Shown: positions 8,596 through 18,277, counted from the stretch's first letter. The stretch: DNA of 64,000 bases from an uncultured Oscillospiraceae bacterium (GCA_934444765.1 CAKSDC010000003.1:58811-122810), one strand, 5' to 3'. Notes: generated from the sequence alone by a model not told the origin. A program made the numbers and translations.

Positions 8596-10251
8596 TCAAT
8601 CTAATTGAGAAGTAGGAACGTTTAACGAATTAGCCTTCTCAACCAAACTGCGTATACTTGTAACCTCTGCCGTAGTATTTTGGGCATAGTTGTTATTATT
8701 ATTAGTAGAGTGTTTAGTGTCGTTGCACCTAATTAAAGGCGTGTAATCACCATTAAGAACTCTATCTATAATAGACTTTAGTAAGGTAGCATTATTTCTT
8801 AATATGCTACAAAAGAAGTTAGTGTTTACCACTATCATTACATAGCTTTCGTGTTTGTGAACGTATGCTTTAGAATTACCTAATAGACCAGCTATTGCAG
8901 GATTTTCCTTAGTAAGTATGTTGACTATTTCTTCCCATTTGGATAGTGAAGTAAAGTCTGCACCGTTAAGGTTTGCATACTTTTTATTAGTAGCATTAGC
9001 ACGAGCGTTTGCACGTTCGGTATTAACGTTACTCTGTGGCTGAATGGTCATACTATGAGCCACTCTGTTTTCTAAACGGTTAATACGTTCTAAAAGGTCT
9101 GAAACCTTATTAATGACGGTACTGTCTATATTTGAACTCTGTGCAGTACTATTAGTAACAGAACCACTCTGATTGCACACGTTAGCCAAACAGATTTCTA
9201 ACTCTATGCGTCTGTTGTTGCTCTTGCTCAACATATTGTTAGTATCTTCCAGACCGTGTATAATGTATAGTATATCGTCTAAAGATAGTGTATCGGCGTA
9301 ACGTTTTAAAGTCTGTAATTCGTTAGGCATACACACTATAGAACTTTCTTGATTAGGTGCTAACTTTAGTATCATAACGTTGCGTAACTGAGTAAGTAGT
9401 TCGTTACAAAACACCGTCAAGTCTTTAGAGTCTATATATAGGTCGTCTACCAACTTAAATAGATTAGCCGTATCCTTATTGATAATATACTCCAAAGCGT
9501 TAAATAGATACTGTTTACCAGCTATGCCCGATACTAAAGATACTACTTCTTCTGTAATATCGTTAGAAAAAGCACTGCATTGGTCTAATAAAGAGATAGC
9601 ATCACGCATACCGCCCTCGGATAGTTTAGCTATAAGAAAAGAGGCGTCTTGATGTAAGTTAAAGCCCTCGTTATCTGCAATATAGTTTAACCTGTTAGAT
9701 ATGTCCTCTGGAAGTATTCTTTTAAAGTCGAACCTTTGACAACGTGAAAGAATAGTAGCAGGAACTTTGTGTAGTTCGGTAGTAGCAAGTATAAACTTAA
9801 CGAACTCAGGAGGTTCTTCCATAATCTTCAGCAAAGCATTAAAAGCGTTAGGCGATAACATATGTACTTCGTCTATAATGTATACCTTATACTTGCAACG
9901 TTCAGGAAGATATATAGCACCTTCTCTAAGGTCTCTAACGTCTTCTACACTGTTATTAGAAGCGGCATCTATTTCTATAATATCGCTAATTTTAGAACTT
10001 TCTGCATCCTTGCAAACTTCACACTCTAAACAAGGGTTACCGTTTACACTGTTAGGACAACATAGTGCTTTAGCAAATATTCTTGCACAAGTAGTCTTTC
10101 CTGTACCTCTTGAGCCTGTAAATAGGTACGCATGAGCGGTTTTGTTAGTCTTAATCTGATTTTTTAAGGTGTCGGTTATATAGTTTTGAGATATTACATC
10201 GTCAAACGTTTTAGGACGCCATTTTCTATAAAGAGCCTTATAAACAGCCAT
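8596..10251 (-). CDS. dnaX: DNA polymerase III subunit gamma/tau
   Basis: Clamp-loader ATPase of 551 residues that loads the beta clamp and couples replisome polymerases. AAA+ motifs are clear: Walker A GSRGTGKTT near 46, a four-Cys zinc module (CCPNSVNGNPCLECEVC, about 68-84), Walker B YIIDEVHML near 125, and sensor 1 near 156 (ATTEL). The C-terminal half (from about 370) is polar and less conserved, as in tau. GGAAG precedes ATG 10251. The SRP RNA gene lies just upstream on the same strand, a linkage common in Firmicutes. I saw no obvious slippery heptamer for a programmed frameshift. Confidence 0.96.
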   Translation of the reverse strand: MAVYKALYRKWRPKTFDDVISQNYITDTLKNQIKTNKTAHAYLFTGSRGTGKTTCARIFAKALCCPNSVNGNPCLECEVCKDAESSKISDIIEIDAASNNSVEDVRDLREGAIYLPERCKYKVYIIDEVHMLSPNAFNALLKIMEEPPEFVKFILATTELHKVPATILSRCQRFDFKRILPEDISNRLNYIADNEGFNLHQDASFLIAKLSEGGMRDAISLLDQCSAFSNDITEEVVSLVSGIAGKQYLFNALEYIINKDTANLFKLVDDLYIDSKDLTVFCNELLTQLRNVMILKLAPNQESSIVCMPNELQTLKRYADTLSLDDILYIIHGLEDTNNMLSKSNNRRIELEICLANVCNQSGSVTNSTAQSSNIDSTVINKVSDLLERINRLENRVAHSMTIQPQSNVNTERANARANATNKKYANLNGADFTSLSKWEEIVNILTKENPAIAGLLGNSKAYVHKHESYVMIVVNTNFFCSILRNNATLLKSIIDRVLNGDYTPLIRCNDTKHSTNNNNNYAQNTTAEVTSIRSLVEKANSLNVPTSQLD

Positions 10252-10323
10252 GCAACCATCTTCCCTTCAAATAACGCTTGATAATTTAACCGAGTGCAAA
10301 ACTATCTATCTAAAAATAGATAT

Positions 10324-10456
10324 AAAAAATCCGGAACATAGGTGTGCAGGCTGTCTACGGCACACAACACAGTCCGCTTAATGCTGCTCGGTTCCCCGCC
10401 TGACATGGTTCACGGCGTCTTGTTGCATAGGGCCCGCACACCTATATTTCGGATTT
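10324..10456 (-). ncRNA. ffs: Signal recognition particle RNA (small SRP RNA)
   Basis: The minus strand carries the hallmark SRP core: ATGTCAGG, then a GGGGAACC loop, then GAGCAGCA, matching the conserved SRP54-binding hairpin with its GNRA-type tip. The two ends pair over a long stem (AATCCGAA...ATAGGTGTGC with GCACACCTAT...TTCCGGATT), and a T-run (10329-10324) follows as terminator. The RNA is about 125 bases. It pairs with Ffh to target nascent membrane and secreted proteins. It lies directly upstream of dnaX, its usual neighbour. Confidence 0.92.
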
Positions 10457-10578
10457 ATAATACTATTAGTTATAGTGTTAGAGTGCTAAACTCTAACAAC
10501 GAATATTATTATACCATAACCATACTTAAAATGCAATAGTATTTTAAAAAAAATTTTAAACTTTTTGTGAATTTTCTA

Positions 10579-10607
10579 TTTACAACTTAATAAATGTATG
10601 CTATAAT
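10579..10607 (+). promoter_or_regulatory. Sigma-A promoter with leader
   Basis: TTTACA (10579-10584), a 17-base spacer and TATAAT (10602-10607). The predicted start near 10614 gives a leader of about 100 bases before the lipoprotein gene. Confidence 0.75.
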
Positions 10608-10660
10608 CTTTTTGAAAACACGAATTCACGTATAAACATTAAATACTATGTAGACTACTT

Positions 10661-10697
10661 TGGCTCTTAATCGTAATGCACGTTTAGAGCCTTTTTT
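10661..10697 (+). terminator. Terminator-like hairpin in the lipoprotein leader
   Basis: GGCTCT (10662-10667) and AGAGCC (10686-10691) form a stem followed by TTTTTT, ending only about 10 bases before the ribosome binding site of the next gene. It either ends a short RNA of about 84 bases or acts as an attenuator. Confidence 0.55.
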
Positions 10698-10714
10698 GAA
10701 TGGAGATATATACT

Positions 10715-11434
10715 ATGAATTTAAAAGTTATAAAAAAGACCTCTATACTGTGTGTATGTTTAGCTTTACTATGTGGTTGTAGTAATAATAGTAACAGTAG
10801 TGCAACCGTACAAGATACTTCCACTACTACCACAGATAGTATAGTAACTACCACTGTTACAGATACTTCTAAAGAAGAAGATACTATCGAAACTACTCCT
10901 TTTGAACCCGTAGAGTATAACGAACTTCCTATACCTATGCTATCCCATAGCGAATACGTTACACAAGATATGTGCAAAGAGGTTTCGGAATACTTTAACT
11001 CTATGGTCAATGTAGACGTGGATACTTTTAAGCAAAAGCATTTACCAGCCTATAATAGCTACTTAGAAGACTCTTTACAAGATACTAACTCTAACGTGGA
11101 AGAGATGCTTAAAACCTATTGCAACAATATATTAGCCTCTAACAATGATGATACTACCAACTATACCGACTTTAAGTTCAACAACATATCTTTAGAGTAT
11201 CCTAACGATTACGACTCCATAATGAACACTATGAACTACATCTATCAATTAGACGATATTACCAATAAGTATGATAACTATACACTATCCAAAAAATTAA
11301 GTGCATACTATCAACTCACTTACACTATAGACTACACTCTAACTGGTGAAAACTTAGAAGACTTCAACAACAGTTATAAGGGTAGTCTGTTACTACTCCA
11401 AATGGACGGTCAAACGTATCTATTAATGCTATAA
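10715..11434 (+). CDS. Predicted lipoprotein of unknown function
   Basis: A 239-residue lipoprotein. ATG 10715 is preferred over the in-frame ATG at 10700 because GGAG (10702-10705) sits 9 bases before it. The signal peptide ends in the lipobox LCGC near residue 22. A Thr/Ser-rich linker (25-60) leads to a mostly helical, Asn/Asp/Tyr-rich domain (65-239) with repeated YNSYLED and YYQLTYTIDYTLTGENLEDF-type segments. I do not recognise the domain. The linker resembles those of the lipoproteins at 413-1915, but the C-terminal domain does not obviously match. Expression may depend on read-through of the hairpin in the leader. Confidence 0.65.
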   Translation: MNLKVIKKTSILCVCLALLCGCSNNSNSSATVQDTSTTTTDSIVTTTVTDTSKEEDTIETTPFEPVEYNELPIPMLSHSEYVTQDMCKEVSEYFNSMVNVDVDTFKQKHLPAYNSYLEDSLQDTNSNVEEMLKTYCNNILASNNDDTTNYTDFKFNNISLEYPNDYDSIMNTMNYIYQLDDITNKYDNYTLSKKLSAYYQLTYTIDYTLTGENLEDFNNSYKGSLLLLQMDGQTYLLML

Positions 11435-11485
11435 TAATAGTAAAGTTGACTAAAAATCCTTCCAATAAAATATATAAATAGTGCA

Positions 11486-11514
11486 TTGACAATAAACCCA
11501 TAATTAAGTATAAT
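11486..11514 (+). promoter_or_regulatory. Sigma-A promoter of the solute-binding protein gene
   Basis: TTGACA (11486-11491), a 17-base spacer and TATAAT (11509-11514), about 60 bases before the gene. Confidence 0.8.
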
Positions 11515-11579
11515 ATTTAATATATAATACCTCGAAAATGGTTAATATAGATTTATGGAAAGGAAGTGTGTTATTTTCT

Positions 11580-13010
11580 ATGAAAAATAATAGACTAAAA
11601 AAACTATTGACTGGTGTAATGGCACTATCTATGATGTTCTCAGTATGTGCTTGTAGTGGTGGTTCTTCAAGTGACGGAAGTGGCGATACTACCACAGTAG
11701 AAAGAACTAAGGAAGAGGACGACGTTCAAATCAATGGAGACGACGCAAGCACTAAGTATCCTAACGATGTAGATATCTCTGGTACTGAAATAGTATGGCT
11801 TGCAGACTACGACGTAAACCCAGTAGGTAATGCAGATAGAAGCGTTGCACTTACTCTATTTGAAGATACTTATGGCGGTAGTGTTAAGTACGTTCAAACT
11901 ACTGCTGCTACTAAGTTTGACGACTTAGCTAACATGATAAATTCAGGTGACGCAGTGGATATGTTCCCTTATGAATGGGACGCAGTTCCAAACGGTGTAT
12001 ATAAAAATCAATATGATGCTTTAGACGACTACATCAACTTAGACGATGACCTATGGTCAGGCGTTAAAGATATAGCCGATAGTTACGAATACGACGGCAA
12101 ACACTATGTAATACCTTACTGTATATCCGACCCTGTATGTATTCAATACAGTAGAACTCTTATGGAAGAAGAAGGTTTAGACGACCCTTACGAACTATAT
12201 CAAAAGGGTGAATGGAACTGGGATACTTTCTTAAGTATGATGGAAAAGTTCGTAAACAACGCTGACGACGATGAAGAACGTTTTGGTATTAACGGTTGGT
12301 TCGGTCAAGCAGTAGTACAGTCTACTGGTAAGACTATAGTAAACTACGACGGTACTACCTTTACTAATAACATTCACGACGCACAAATCGAAAAGGCTGA
12401 ACAGTTACTACAGACTATATCAGAAGAAAACCTATACGACCCTACTTGGAAGTCCTACTTCCCTGACGACGGTCTAACACTATTCTATGCTATGGGTGGT
12501 ACTTGGTCATTGGGAGACTCTAATGGTAAAAATCCTGATAGCGACATTATGATAGTACCATTCCCTAAAGACCCTGACGCTGATAAGTACTACGCTTGTG
12601 CCAACTTTGGTGCTAAGATGTTAGTTAAAGGTTCTACAAAGGGCGACGCAGTAGCTACATACATAAAGTGTGAACGTATAGCTCAAGTAGACGAAGACTA
12701 CAAACAAGCAGCTAAAGAAAAGGCTTTAATTACCACTCAAAACGCTGCCGGTGAAGTAGTATCATTTATAACTGAGGAACAGTATGACGCATATACTGAC
12801 TATGTAGAAAACGTTATCACACCAGTATTCGACTGGGGTTATGGTATGGGTTCAAGAATGTATGGCGACGGTGACTATACTTATGAAACTCGTGGTGTTA
12901 TGAATAACCTATCCGAGGCTTTACTAAACGGAGAAGTTAGTACATGGGCTGAACTCCGTGAAGCATGGTCAAGTGTAATAGATACCGAAATTTCCGCTTA
13001 CAATAAGTAG
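11580..13010 (+). CDS. Extracellular solute-binding lipoprotein (family 1, sugar type)
   Basis: Substrate-binding protein of an ABC importer, 476 residues, anchored by a lipid. The start is ATG 11580, giving a signal peptide that ends in the lipobox SVCAC; a GGAAG lies upstream with longer than usual spacing. After a Ser/Gly/Asp linker the mature domain has family 1 features: IVWLADYDVNP, KFDDLANMINSGDAVDMFPYEW, WNWDTFLSMMEKFVNNADDD and TLFYAMGGTWSLG. Family 1 proteins usually bind oligosaccharides. No permease or ATPase gene lies beside it, so its partner must be elsewhere. It has its own promoter and a shared terminator. Confidence 0.88.
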   Translation: MKNNRLKKLLTGVMALSMMFSVCACSGGSSSDGSGDTTTVERTKEEDDVQINGDDASTKYPNDVDISGTEIVWLADYDVNPVGNADRSVALTLFEDTYGGSVKYVQTTAATKFDDLANMINSGDAVDMFPYEWDAVPNGVYKNQYDALDDYINLDDDLWSGVKDIADSYEYDGKHYVIPYCISDPVCIQYSRTLMEEEGLDDPYELYQKGEWNWDTFLSMMEKFVNNADDDEERFGINGWFGQAVVQSTGKTIVNYDGTTFTNNIHDAQIEKAEQLLQTISEENLYDPTWKSYFPDDGLTLFYAMGGTWSLGDSNGKNPDSDIMIVPFPKDPDADKYYACANFGAKMLVKGSTKGDAVATYIKCERIAQVDEDYKQAAKEKALITTQNAAGEVVSFITEEQYDAYTDYVENVITPVFDWGYGMGSRMYGDGDYTYETRGVMNNLSEALLNGEVSTWAELREAWSSVIDTEISAYNK

Positions 13011-13042
13011 TCAAAAGAGTATAATATTCACATAGACTAAAA

Positions 13043-13074
13043 CAAGGCTATCCTTTAACTAAAGGGTAGCCTTG
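13043..13074. terminator. Bidirectional terminator
   Basis: A 14-base stem with one mismatch (13043-13056 with 13061-13074) and the loop AACT. On the minus strand it is followed by TTTTAG, and the stop codon of the radical SAM gene lies inside it. It separates two convergent genes. Confidence 0.75.
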
Positions 13075-14018
13075 TAACGTATTCCTTGATATGAGTTTCT
13101 GCTAACTAATAGTTTATCTATTTCGTTCATAACCACGAACTTTTTTAACGTCCATAAAGGAGCTATAAGGTCATCTTTAGCACCGTCGCCAGTGACACGT
13201 TGAATAATAGTATCACTCGGTAGAACCTCCAATTGGTCGCATACTATAGTAGCATATTCTGGTAACGACAACATCTCAAACTCCCCATTTAGATACTGTT
13301 CCGCCATTTTAGTACCTTTTAAGACGTGTAACATATGTATCTTAATGCTATGTGGTTTAAGTTCTGCTATAGCTTTAGCGGTTTGTAGCATCATAGAATA
13401 GGTTTCGTTAGGCAGACCGTTAATAATATGAATGCATACGTTTAATCCTTTAGACTGCAACTTATAGTACGTATCCAAAAACTGTTTAAAAGTATGCCCA
13501 CGATGTATATACTCTGCCGTGGTATCGTGGATAGTCTGTAGACCAAGTTCTATAGTAAGATACGTCTGTTTGGAGAGTTCTTGTAAATAGTCTATAGTAT
13601 CGTCGGTTAGACAGTCGGAACGTGTAGCTATTGCCAAACCTACTACATCTTTTGGAAGTAACGCCGTCTGATAGAGTATCTTTAGCCTTTCAAGTGGAGC
13701 GTAAGTGTTAGTACCTGCTTGAAAGTATGAAATATATAGTCCGTCCTTCCACTTGGTACTAATGCTACGCTTTTGAGCCTCTATTTGACTAAGTATACTA
13801 TCTTTAGGATTGCCTGCAAAGTCTCCGCTTAGACTTCCTGAACAGTACGTACAACCACCGAAACCTTTAGTACCGTCTCTGTTAGGACAGCTTAAACCAG
13901 CATTCAAGGATAGCTTTATGACCTTTTTACCGAACCTACTCCTTAGATAGTAGTCCTGAGTATAGTAACGCTTGTTAGTATCGGAATACTTAAACGGGTT
14001 GGTATCTTTTTGAGACAT
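13059..14018 (-). CDS. Radical SAM protein, YtqA/TIGR01212 family
   Basis: A 319-residue radical SAM enzyme of the YtqA type. The 4Fe-4S/SAM motif is spread as in this family: CPNRDGTKGFGGCTYC (about 44-59), with three Cys ligating the cluster. It continues with YFQAGTNTYAPLE (about 99-111), IATRSDCL and ELGLQTIHD, all typical of the family. B. subtilis YtqA has no established reaction; an RNA or cofactor modification is often supposed. AGAGGTGAT precedes ATG 14018, and the gene begins 11 bases after mfd ends, so it is the last gene of the glmU-mfd run. Confidence 0.88.
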   Translation of the reverse strand: MSQKDTNPFKYSDTNKRYYTQDYYLRSRFGKKVIKLSLNAGLSCPNRDGTKGFGGCTYCSGSLSGDFAGNPKDSILSQIEAQKRSISTKWKDGLYISYFQAGTNTYAPLERLKILYQTALLPKDVVGLAIATRSDCLTDDTIDYLQELSKQTYLTIELGLQTIHDTTAEYIHRGHTFKQFLDTYYKLQSKGLNVCIHIINGLPNETYSMMLQTAKAIAELKPHSIKIHMLHVLKGTKMAEQYLNGEFEMLSLPEYATIVCDQLEVLPSDTIIQRVTGDGAKDDLIAPLWTLKKFVVMNEIDKLLVSRNSYQGIRYKATL

Positions 14019-14029
14019 TATATCACCTC

Positions 14030-17000
14030 TTACTTAGAATTTTGTGGCATTAGAGTGGTGAGTAATAACTCCATAACTTTGGTAGCCTTTTCACCCTTAT
14101 TGAGTTTTACGTTAATAGACTTTTTATCCTTGCTAAGGTCGGAACACATTCTGCCTTTAAATATCTTGTTAAGTTTGGATATATCGTCATCTGTAAAGTA
14201 TGCAGAGTGGAACGTTACCCAACTATCTTGTAGACCTATATAGTTTATACCTATAGTAGAGGACATATTCCTATATAAAGAGATATCTATTAGACCCAGT
14301 ACCGACTTATTAGGTTCACCATAACGGTCGGTAAGTTCGTCTATCATATCCATGCGTTGGTCGTTGGTACTTATTACGGCTATACGCTTGTATATATCCA
14401 AACGTTGAGCCATACTTGGGATGTACTCATTAGGAATATAGGCATCAATTTGAACGTCCATAGTACAGTCGTTAGACTTTTTAACGGGTACTTCGCCTTT
14501 TTCCTCTGCGATAGCTTGAGATAGCAACTTAACATATAGTTCATAGCCCACGGCTTCCATGTGACCGTGTTGACTACCACCCAATATACTACCTGCTCCA
14601 CGAATTTCCAAATCACGCATAGCTATTTTAAAGCCACTGCCGAACTGAGTAAACTCCTTAATAGCCTCTAAACGACGTTGTGCCGTAGTAGATACACTCT
14701 TGTTAGGTTCAAAAGTCATGTAAGCGTAAGCACGTCTGTTAGAACGTCCAACACGACCTTTTAGCTGATATAGTTGTGAAAGTCCGAACTTATCGGCATT
14801 GTCTATTATTATAGTATTAACGTTAGGAACGTCCACACCAGTTTCTATAATAGTAGTAGATACCAATATATCTATATCGCCGTCGATTAAGCGTTCCCAT
14901 ATTTCAGAAATCTGTTCTTGTGACATCTGTCCATGTGCGAAAGATATTCTCGCTTCTGGGAGTAGTTCTCTAAGTTGAGCAGTAACTAAAGAGATAGTTT
15001 CTATTCTGTTGTGTACATAGTAAGCCTGACCGCCACGCTTTAACTCTTTAGATAGAGCCTGTGCTATAACTTCGATATTGTGTTCCATAACGTACGTTTG
15101 AATAGGGTGTCTATCTTGAGGGGCTTCTTCTATTATGGACATATCTCTAATACCACTCATAGCCATGTTTAGAGTTCTTGGAATAGGCGTAGCTGAAAGA
15201 GTGAGTACGTCCACGCCAGAAAAAGCCTGTTTAAACTTTTCCTTATGAGCCACACCAAAACGTTGTTCCTCATCTATAACTACAAGACCTAAGTCTTTAA
15301 ACTCAACGTCCTTTTGTACTAAACGATGAGTACCTATTATTAAGTCTATTTCGCCACGTTTTAGCTGTTTCAGTATTTCATGTTGTTGTTTAGTAGTTCT
15401 AAAACGGGATAGTAACTGTATCTTAACTGGAAAGTTTTCAAAACGCTTTAAACACGTTTGAAAGTGCTGAAAAGCTAATACAGTAGTCGGAACTAATATT
15501 ACCGCCTGTTTACCGTCGTATATGCACTTGAATATAGCTCTAAGAGCTACTTCTGTCTTACCAAAACCCACGTCCCCACAGAGTAGCCTGTCCATAGGTC
15601 TTGCTTTTTGCATATCCGCCTTAATTTCAGCGATAGACTTCAATTGGTCATCAGTTTCAACATAAGGAAATCTTTTTTCAAAGTCCAACTGCATATCATC
15701 GTCTTCAGAGAACGCAAAGCCTACAGACTGTTCACGTTTAGCGTATAGTTTAATAAGTTCGCTCGCCATATCTTTAACGGACTTTTTAACTTTACTCTTA
15801 GTACGTTGCCATTCATTGTTAGATAGCTTGTTAAGTTTAAGGTCTTTAACATCTTTACCGCCCATATACTTAGATACCATGTCTAACTGAGTAATAGGTA
15901 TAGATAGTACGTCTGTACCAGCGTACTGAATAGTTATGTAGTCACTGGTAACGCCCTCGAACGTATCCTTTTTAACGCCCAAAAACTTACCTATACCATA
16001 GTTTTCGTGAACTATATAGTCACCTATAGCTATATCGGATAAGGACTTAATCTCTTCTTGAGGCTTTTTTTTCTTTTTAGGCTTAACCTTGTAGTTTTGG
16101 TATGAAGAGACTCTGTTTTGGCTTATCAAAGCCACTTTAACGTCTGGATATTCAAAGCCAGCCGAAACGCTTCCCGATAGCAGTAATACTCTATTAGGTT
16201 TAACCGTATGACCTTCAGTGTAAAGGTCACAAGGAATATTCTGATTTCTTAAATCGTCCGCTAATATAGGATTAGTCTTATCATTACCAGCCATTAATAT
16301 TACTGAATAGTGTTCACTTAGTAGATGGTTTAAGTTTTCCAATAGTTCTTTAGTATCGCCACTCCAAAGAGAACTTTGTATAGCATACGTAGATAGTATC
16401 TTAGAAAATTCCACTTCATCAGTATTGGTGCTATTGTAAGTAGTCATATGTATTAGACTATAATCTTTAACTTTAGCAAGCCATTCCGAAATGGTTAGAG
16501 TATACCCACATAGTTCTTTGGTAAGTTCGCCATTAGCTATACTTTGAGTAATGTCTTCCGATAGTTGTATCCAAAGATTTTTAGCATACTTTATGCAGTC
16601 GTCAAGTTCACATATAGCCACAAAGCCGTCTATATAGCTAAATATAGTATCGTCTAAGTTAGGATATAGCATAGTATAGTATCTATCTATAGTAGGAAGT
16701 TCGGAAGTATCGCTATTTAGTAGTTTAAAGTCCTTTATAACGTTTTCTTGAAACTGTCCAGTAGAACCTTTAGCTAAGGTTCTTAAACTTTCAAGTAGAG
16801 TATTCTTATCGAATATACTCTCTCTTGCAGGAGGAATATATACACTATCCACGGTGTCCATACGTCTTTGAGTATCCGTATCAAAGTAGGATATACTGTC
16901 CACGTCGTCGCCCCAAAGTTCTATTCTAATAGGATACTCTTCATTAGGTGGAAAAACGTCTATAATATCGCCTCTAATGGAGTACTGAGCATAACCTTCA

Positions 17001-17500
17001 ATCTTTTCAGCACGAGTGTAACCACTACAGACTAACTTTTTAGAAAACTCTTCCATAGAGATACTATCACCTAAAGATAGCTTAATAGTATTATCGAATA
17101 GCACCTGTTTAGGAATAGTACGTTGTAGTACAGCCTCTATGCCAGCTACTACGTATCTAATCTGTGAAGTTGTAGCCTTAGTTAAAGTTCCCAAACGTGC
17201 AGTTTCGTACTCACGGGAGATGCCTTGCACGTCCAAAAAGCAGAACTCCTTAGATGGCAACAGTTCTGCTATGGTAGTATTACAAAGTCCGTTTATATCG
17301 TCACATAGTCTTTTAGCATGGGCTTCAGTATCGGTAACTATTAAAGATATCCTATCGTTAATAGCCAAACCGTTTAGATAGTGTGCCTTATGTATAGCGG
17401 ATAGACCTTCTATAGATATAGCACTAACGCCATGGTCAAGATACTCTTTTAGTGTATTAAAAGATTGCATCTGTGTTAATACTTGATTAAAGATATTCAT
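14030..17500 (-). CDS. mfd: Transcription-repair coupling factor
   Basis: Mfd (1156 residues) removes RNA polymerase stalled at DNA lesions and recruits UvrA. The N-terminal UvrB-like region includes YVVAGIEAVLQR (about 115-126) and RGDIIDVFPP (about 170). The RNA polymerase-binding domain follows (about 500-560, GDYIVHENYGIGKFLG). The translocase motor has Walker A LCGDVGFGKTEVALRA near 640, the DEEQRFG box near 742, and motif VI-type residues QLKGRVGRSNRRAYAY near 920. The C-terminal UvrA-binding domain is complete. It is in one run with pth, DUF434 and glmU. Confidence 0.97.
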   Translation of the reverse strand: MNIFNQVLTQMQSFNTLKEYLDHGVSAISIEGLSAIHKAHYLNGLAINDRISLIVTDTEAHAKRLCDDINGLCNTTIAELLPSKEFCFLDVQGISREYETARLGTLTKATTSQIRYVVAGIEAVLQRTIPKQVLFDNTIKLSLGDSISMEEFSKKLVCSGYTRAEKIEGYAQYSIRGDIIDVFPPNEEYPIRIELWGDDVDSISYFDTDTQRRMDTVDSVYIPPARESIFDKNTLLESLRTLAKGSTGQFQENVIKDFKLLNSDTSELPTIDRYYTMLYPNLDDTIFSYIDGFVAICELDDCIKYAKNLWIQLSEDITQSIANGELTKELCGYTLTISEWLAKVKDYSLIHMTTYNSTNTDEVEFSKILSTYAIQSSLWSGDTKELLENLNHLLSEHYSVILMAGNDKTNPILADDLRNQNIPCDLYTEGHTVKPNRVLLLSGSVSAGFEYPDVKVALISQNRVSSYQNYKVKPKKKKKPQEEIKSLSDIAIGDYIVHENYGIGKFLGVKKDTFEGVTSDYITIQYAGTDVLSIPITQLDMVSKYMGGKDVKDLKLNKLSNNEWQRTKSKVKKSVKDMASELIKLYAKREQSVGFAFSEDDDMQLDFEKRFPYVETDDQLKSIAEIKADMQKARPMDRLLCGDVGFGKTEVALRAIFKCIYDGKQAVILVPTTVLAFQHFQTCLKRFENFPVKIQLLSRFRTTKQQHEILKQLKRGEIDLIIGTHRLVQKDVEFKDLGLVVIDEEQRFGVAHKEKFKQAFSGVDVLTLSATPIPRTLNMAMSGIRDMSIIEEAPQDRHPIQTYVMEHNIEVIAQALSKELKRGGQAYYVHNRIETISLVTAQLRELLPEARISFAHGQMSQEQISEIWERLIDGDIDILVSTTIIETGVDVPNVNTIIIDNADKFGLSQLYQLKGRVGRSNRRAYAYMTFEPNKSVSTTAQRRLEAIKEFTQFGSGFKIAMRDLEIRGAGSILGGSQHGHMEAVGYELYVKLLSQAIAEEKGEVPVKKSNDCTMDVQIDAYIPNEYIPSMAQRLDIYKRIAVISTNDQRMDMIDELTDRYGEPNKSVLGLIDISLYRNMSSTIGINYIGLQDSWVTFHSAYFTDDDISKLNKIFKGRMCSDLSKDKKSINVKLNKGEKATKVMELLLTTLMPQNSK

Positions 17501-17549
17501 ATTAAAGTTAGCACCCCCACAAAATAGTATATATATTATTTATACAAGC

Positions 17550-18179
17550 CTATGAGTTATACTTATTCATAGCTTGGTCGATATTGCCCTGAACCATTAA
17601 CTCTATGCAGTCTACGGCGTTATTACAAGAAGTCTTCATAAGTTCTAATTCATCAGGTTTAAAGTTAGATAGTACCCAATCGGCTAAGTTATAGTCTGGG
17701 TGAGGTTTTTTTCCTACGCCAAGTTTAATGCGTGGAAAGTTATCCTTACCAGTTAAATAGATAATACTCTTAATGCCATTGTGTCCACCGTCTGAACCTT
17801 TGCGTCTAATACGTAGTTTAGAAGGTTCTAAAGAGATATCATCATATACTACTATTAGGTTTTCTATAGGCACTTTGTAGAACTCCAAAGCCTCTTGTAC
17901 GGCTTGACCGCTGTTATTCATGTAAGTAGTAGGCTTCATCAATAGACAGTTTTTACCGTTGATACTTACCGTTCCACACAAAGACTTAAACTTTAACCTA
18001 TCGGTTTTTACGTTGTACCTACTGCATAGCATATCTATAGCCATAAATCCAGCATTATGACGAGTATTTAAGTACTTAGTATCAGGGTTGCCCAAACCAA
18101 CTATAATATACTCTGGTTTAGAACCTCCTGTTGAACCGTTACTACTTTCTATCTTTTTAAAAGCGTCGAAGATACTCAT
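17550..18179 (-). CDS. pth: Peptidyl-tRNA hydrolase
   Basis: Releases peptides from peptidyl-tRNA that has dropped off the ribosome. ATG 18179 is chosen over an in-frame upstream GTG because AAGGAGG precedes it and a hairpin lies between the two; this gives 209 residues. The family motifs are IIVGLGNP, NTRHNAGFMAID with the catalytic His, MKPTTYMNNSG, VVYDDISLEP with the catalytic Asp, and GSDGGHNGIKSI. The first 22 or so residues (MSIFDAFKKIESSNGSTGG) are an extension before the usual start of the domain. It lies upstream of mfd, the same order as in Bacillus. Confidence 0.95.
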   Translation of the reverse strand: MSIFDAFKKIESSNGSTGGSKPEYIIVGLGNPDTKYLNTRHNAGFMAIDMLCSRYNVKTDRLKFKSLCGTVSINGKNCLLMKPTTYMNNSGQAVQEALEFYKVPIENLIVVYDDISLEPSKLRIRRKGSDGGHNGIKSIIYLTGKDNFPRIKLGVGKKPHPDYNLADWVLSNFKPDELELMKTSCNNAVDCIELMVQGNIDQAMNKYNS

Positions 18180-18220
18180 TAAAAAATCCTCCTTGTCGAT
18201 ATTAGTATATGAAAAATGAC

Positions 18221-18245
18221 GGGATACCACCATTTTAGGTATCCC
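18221..18245 (-). terminator. Hairpin between the DUF434 gene and pth
   Basis: GGGATACC (18221-18228) pairs with GGTATCCC (18238-18245). On the minus strand it is followed by GTCATTTTTC, a weak T-run. It may act as a partial terminator or an mRNA processing signal within the operon. Confidence 0.45.
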
Positions 18246-18277
18246 AAATATATTTTTAAATTAATGTATATGTAACT

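Noticed and set aside
8596..10251. Programmed frameshift in dnaX
   Set aside because: I found no A-rich slippery heptamer followed by a stem in the expected region; the gene reads through as a single tau-type frame.
10478..10498. Inverted repeat containing GAGTGCTAA, half of a CIRCE (HrcA) operator
   Set aside because: The second half at the required 9-base spacing is missing and no heat-shock gene follows. It lies upstream of the SRP RNA gene and is more likely part of its promoter region or chance.
10342..10539. A 65-codon plus-strand frame
   Set aside because: It lies across the SRP RNA gene on the opposite strand and is explained by the RNA.
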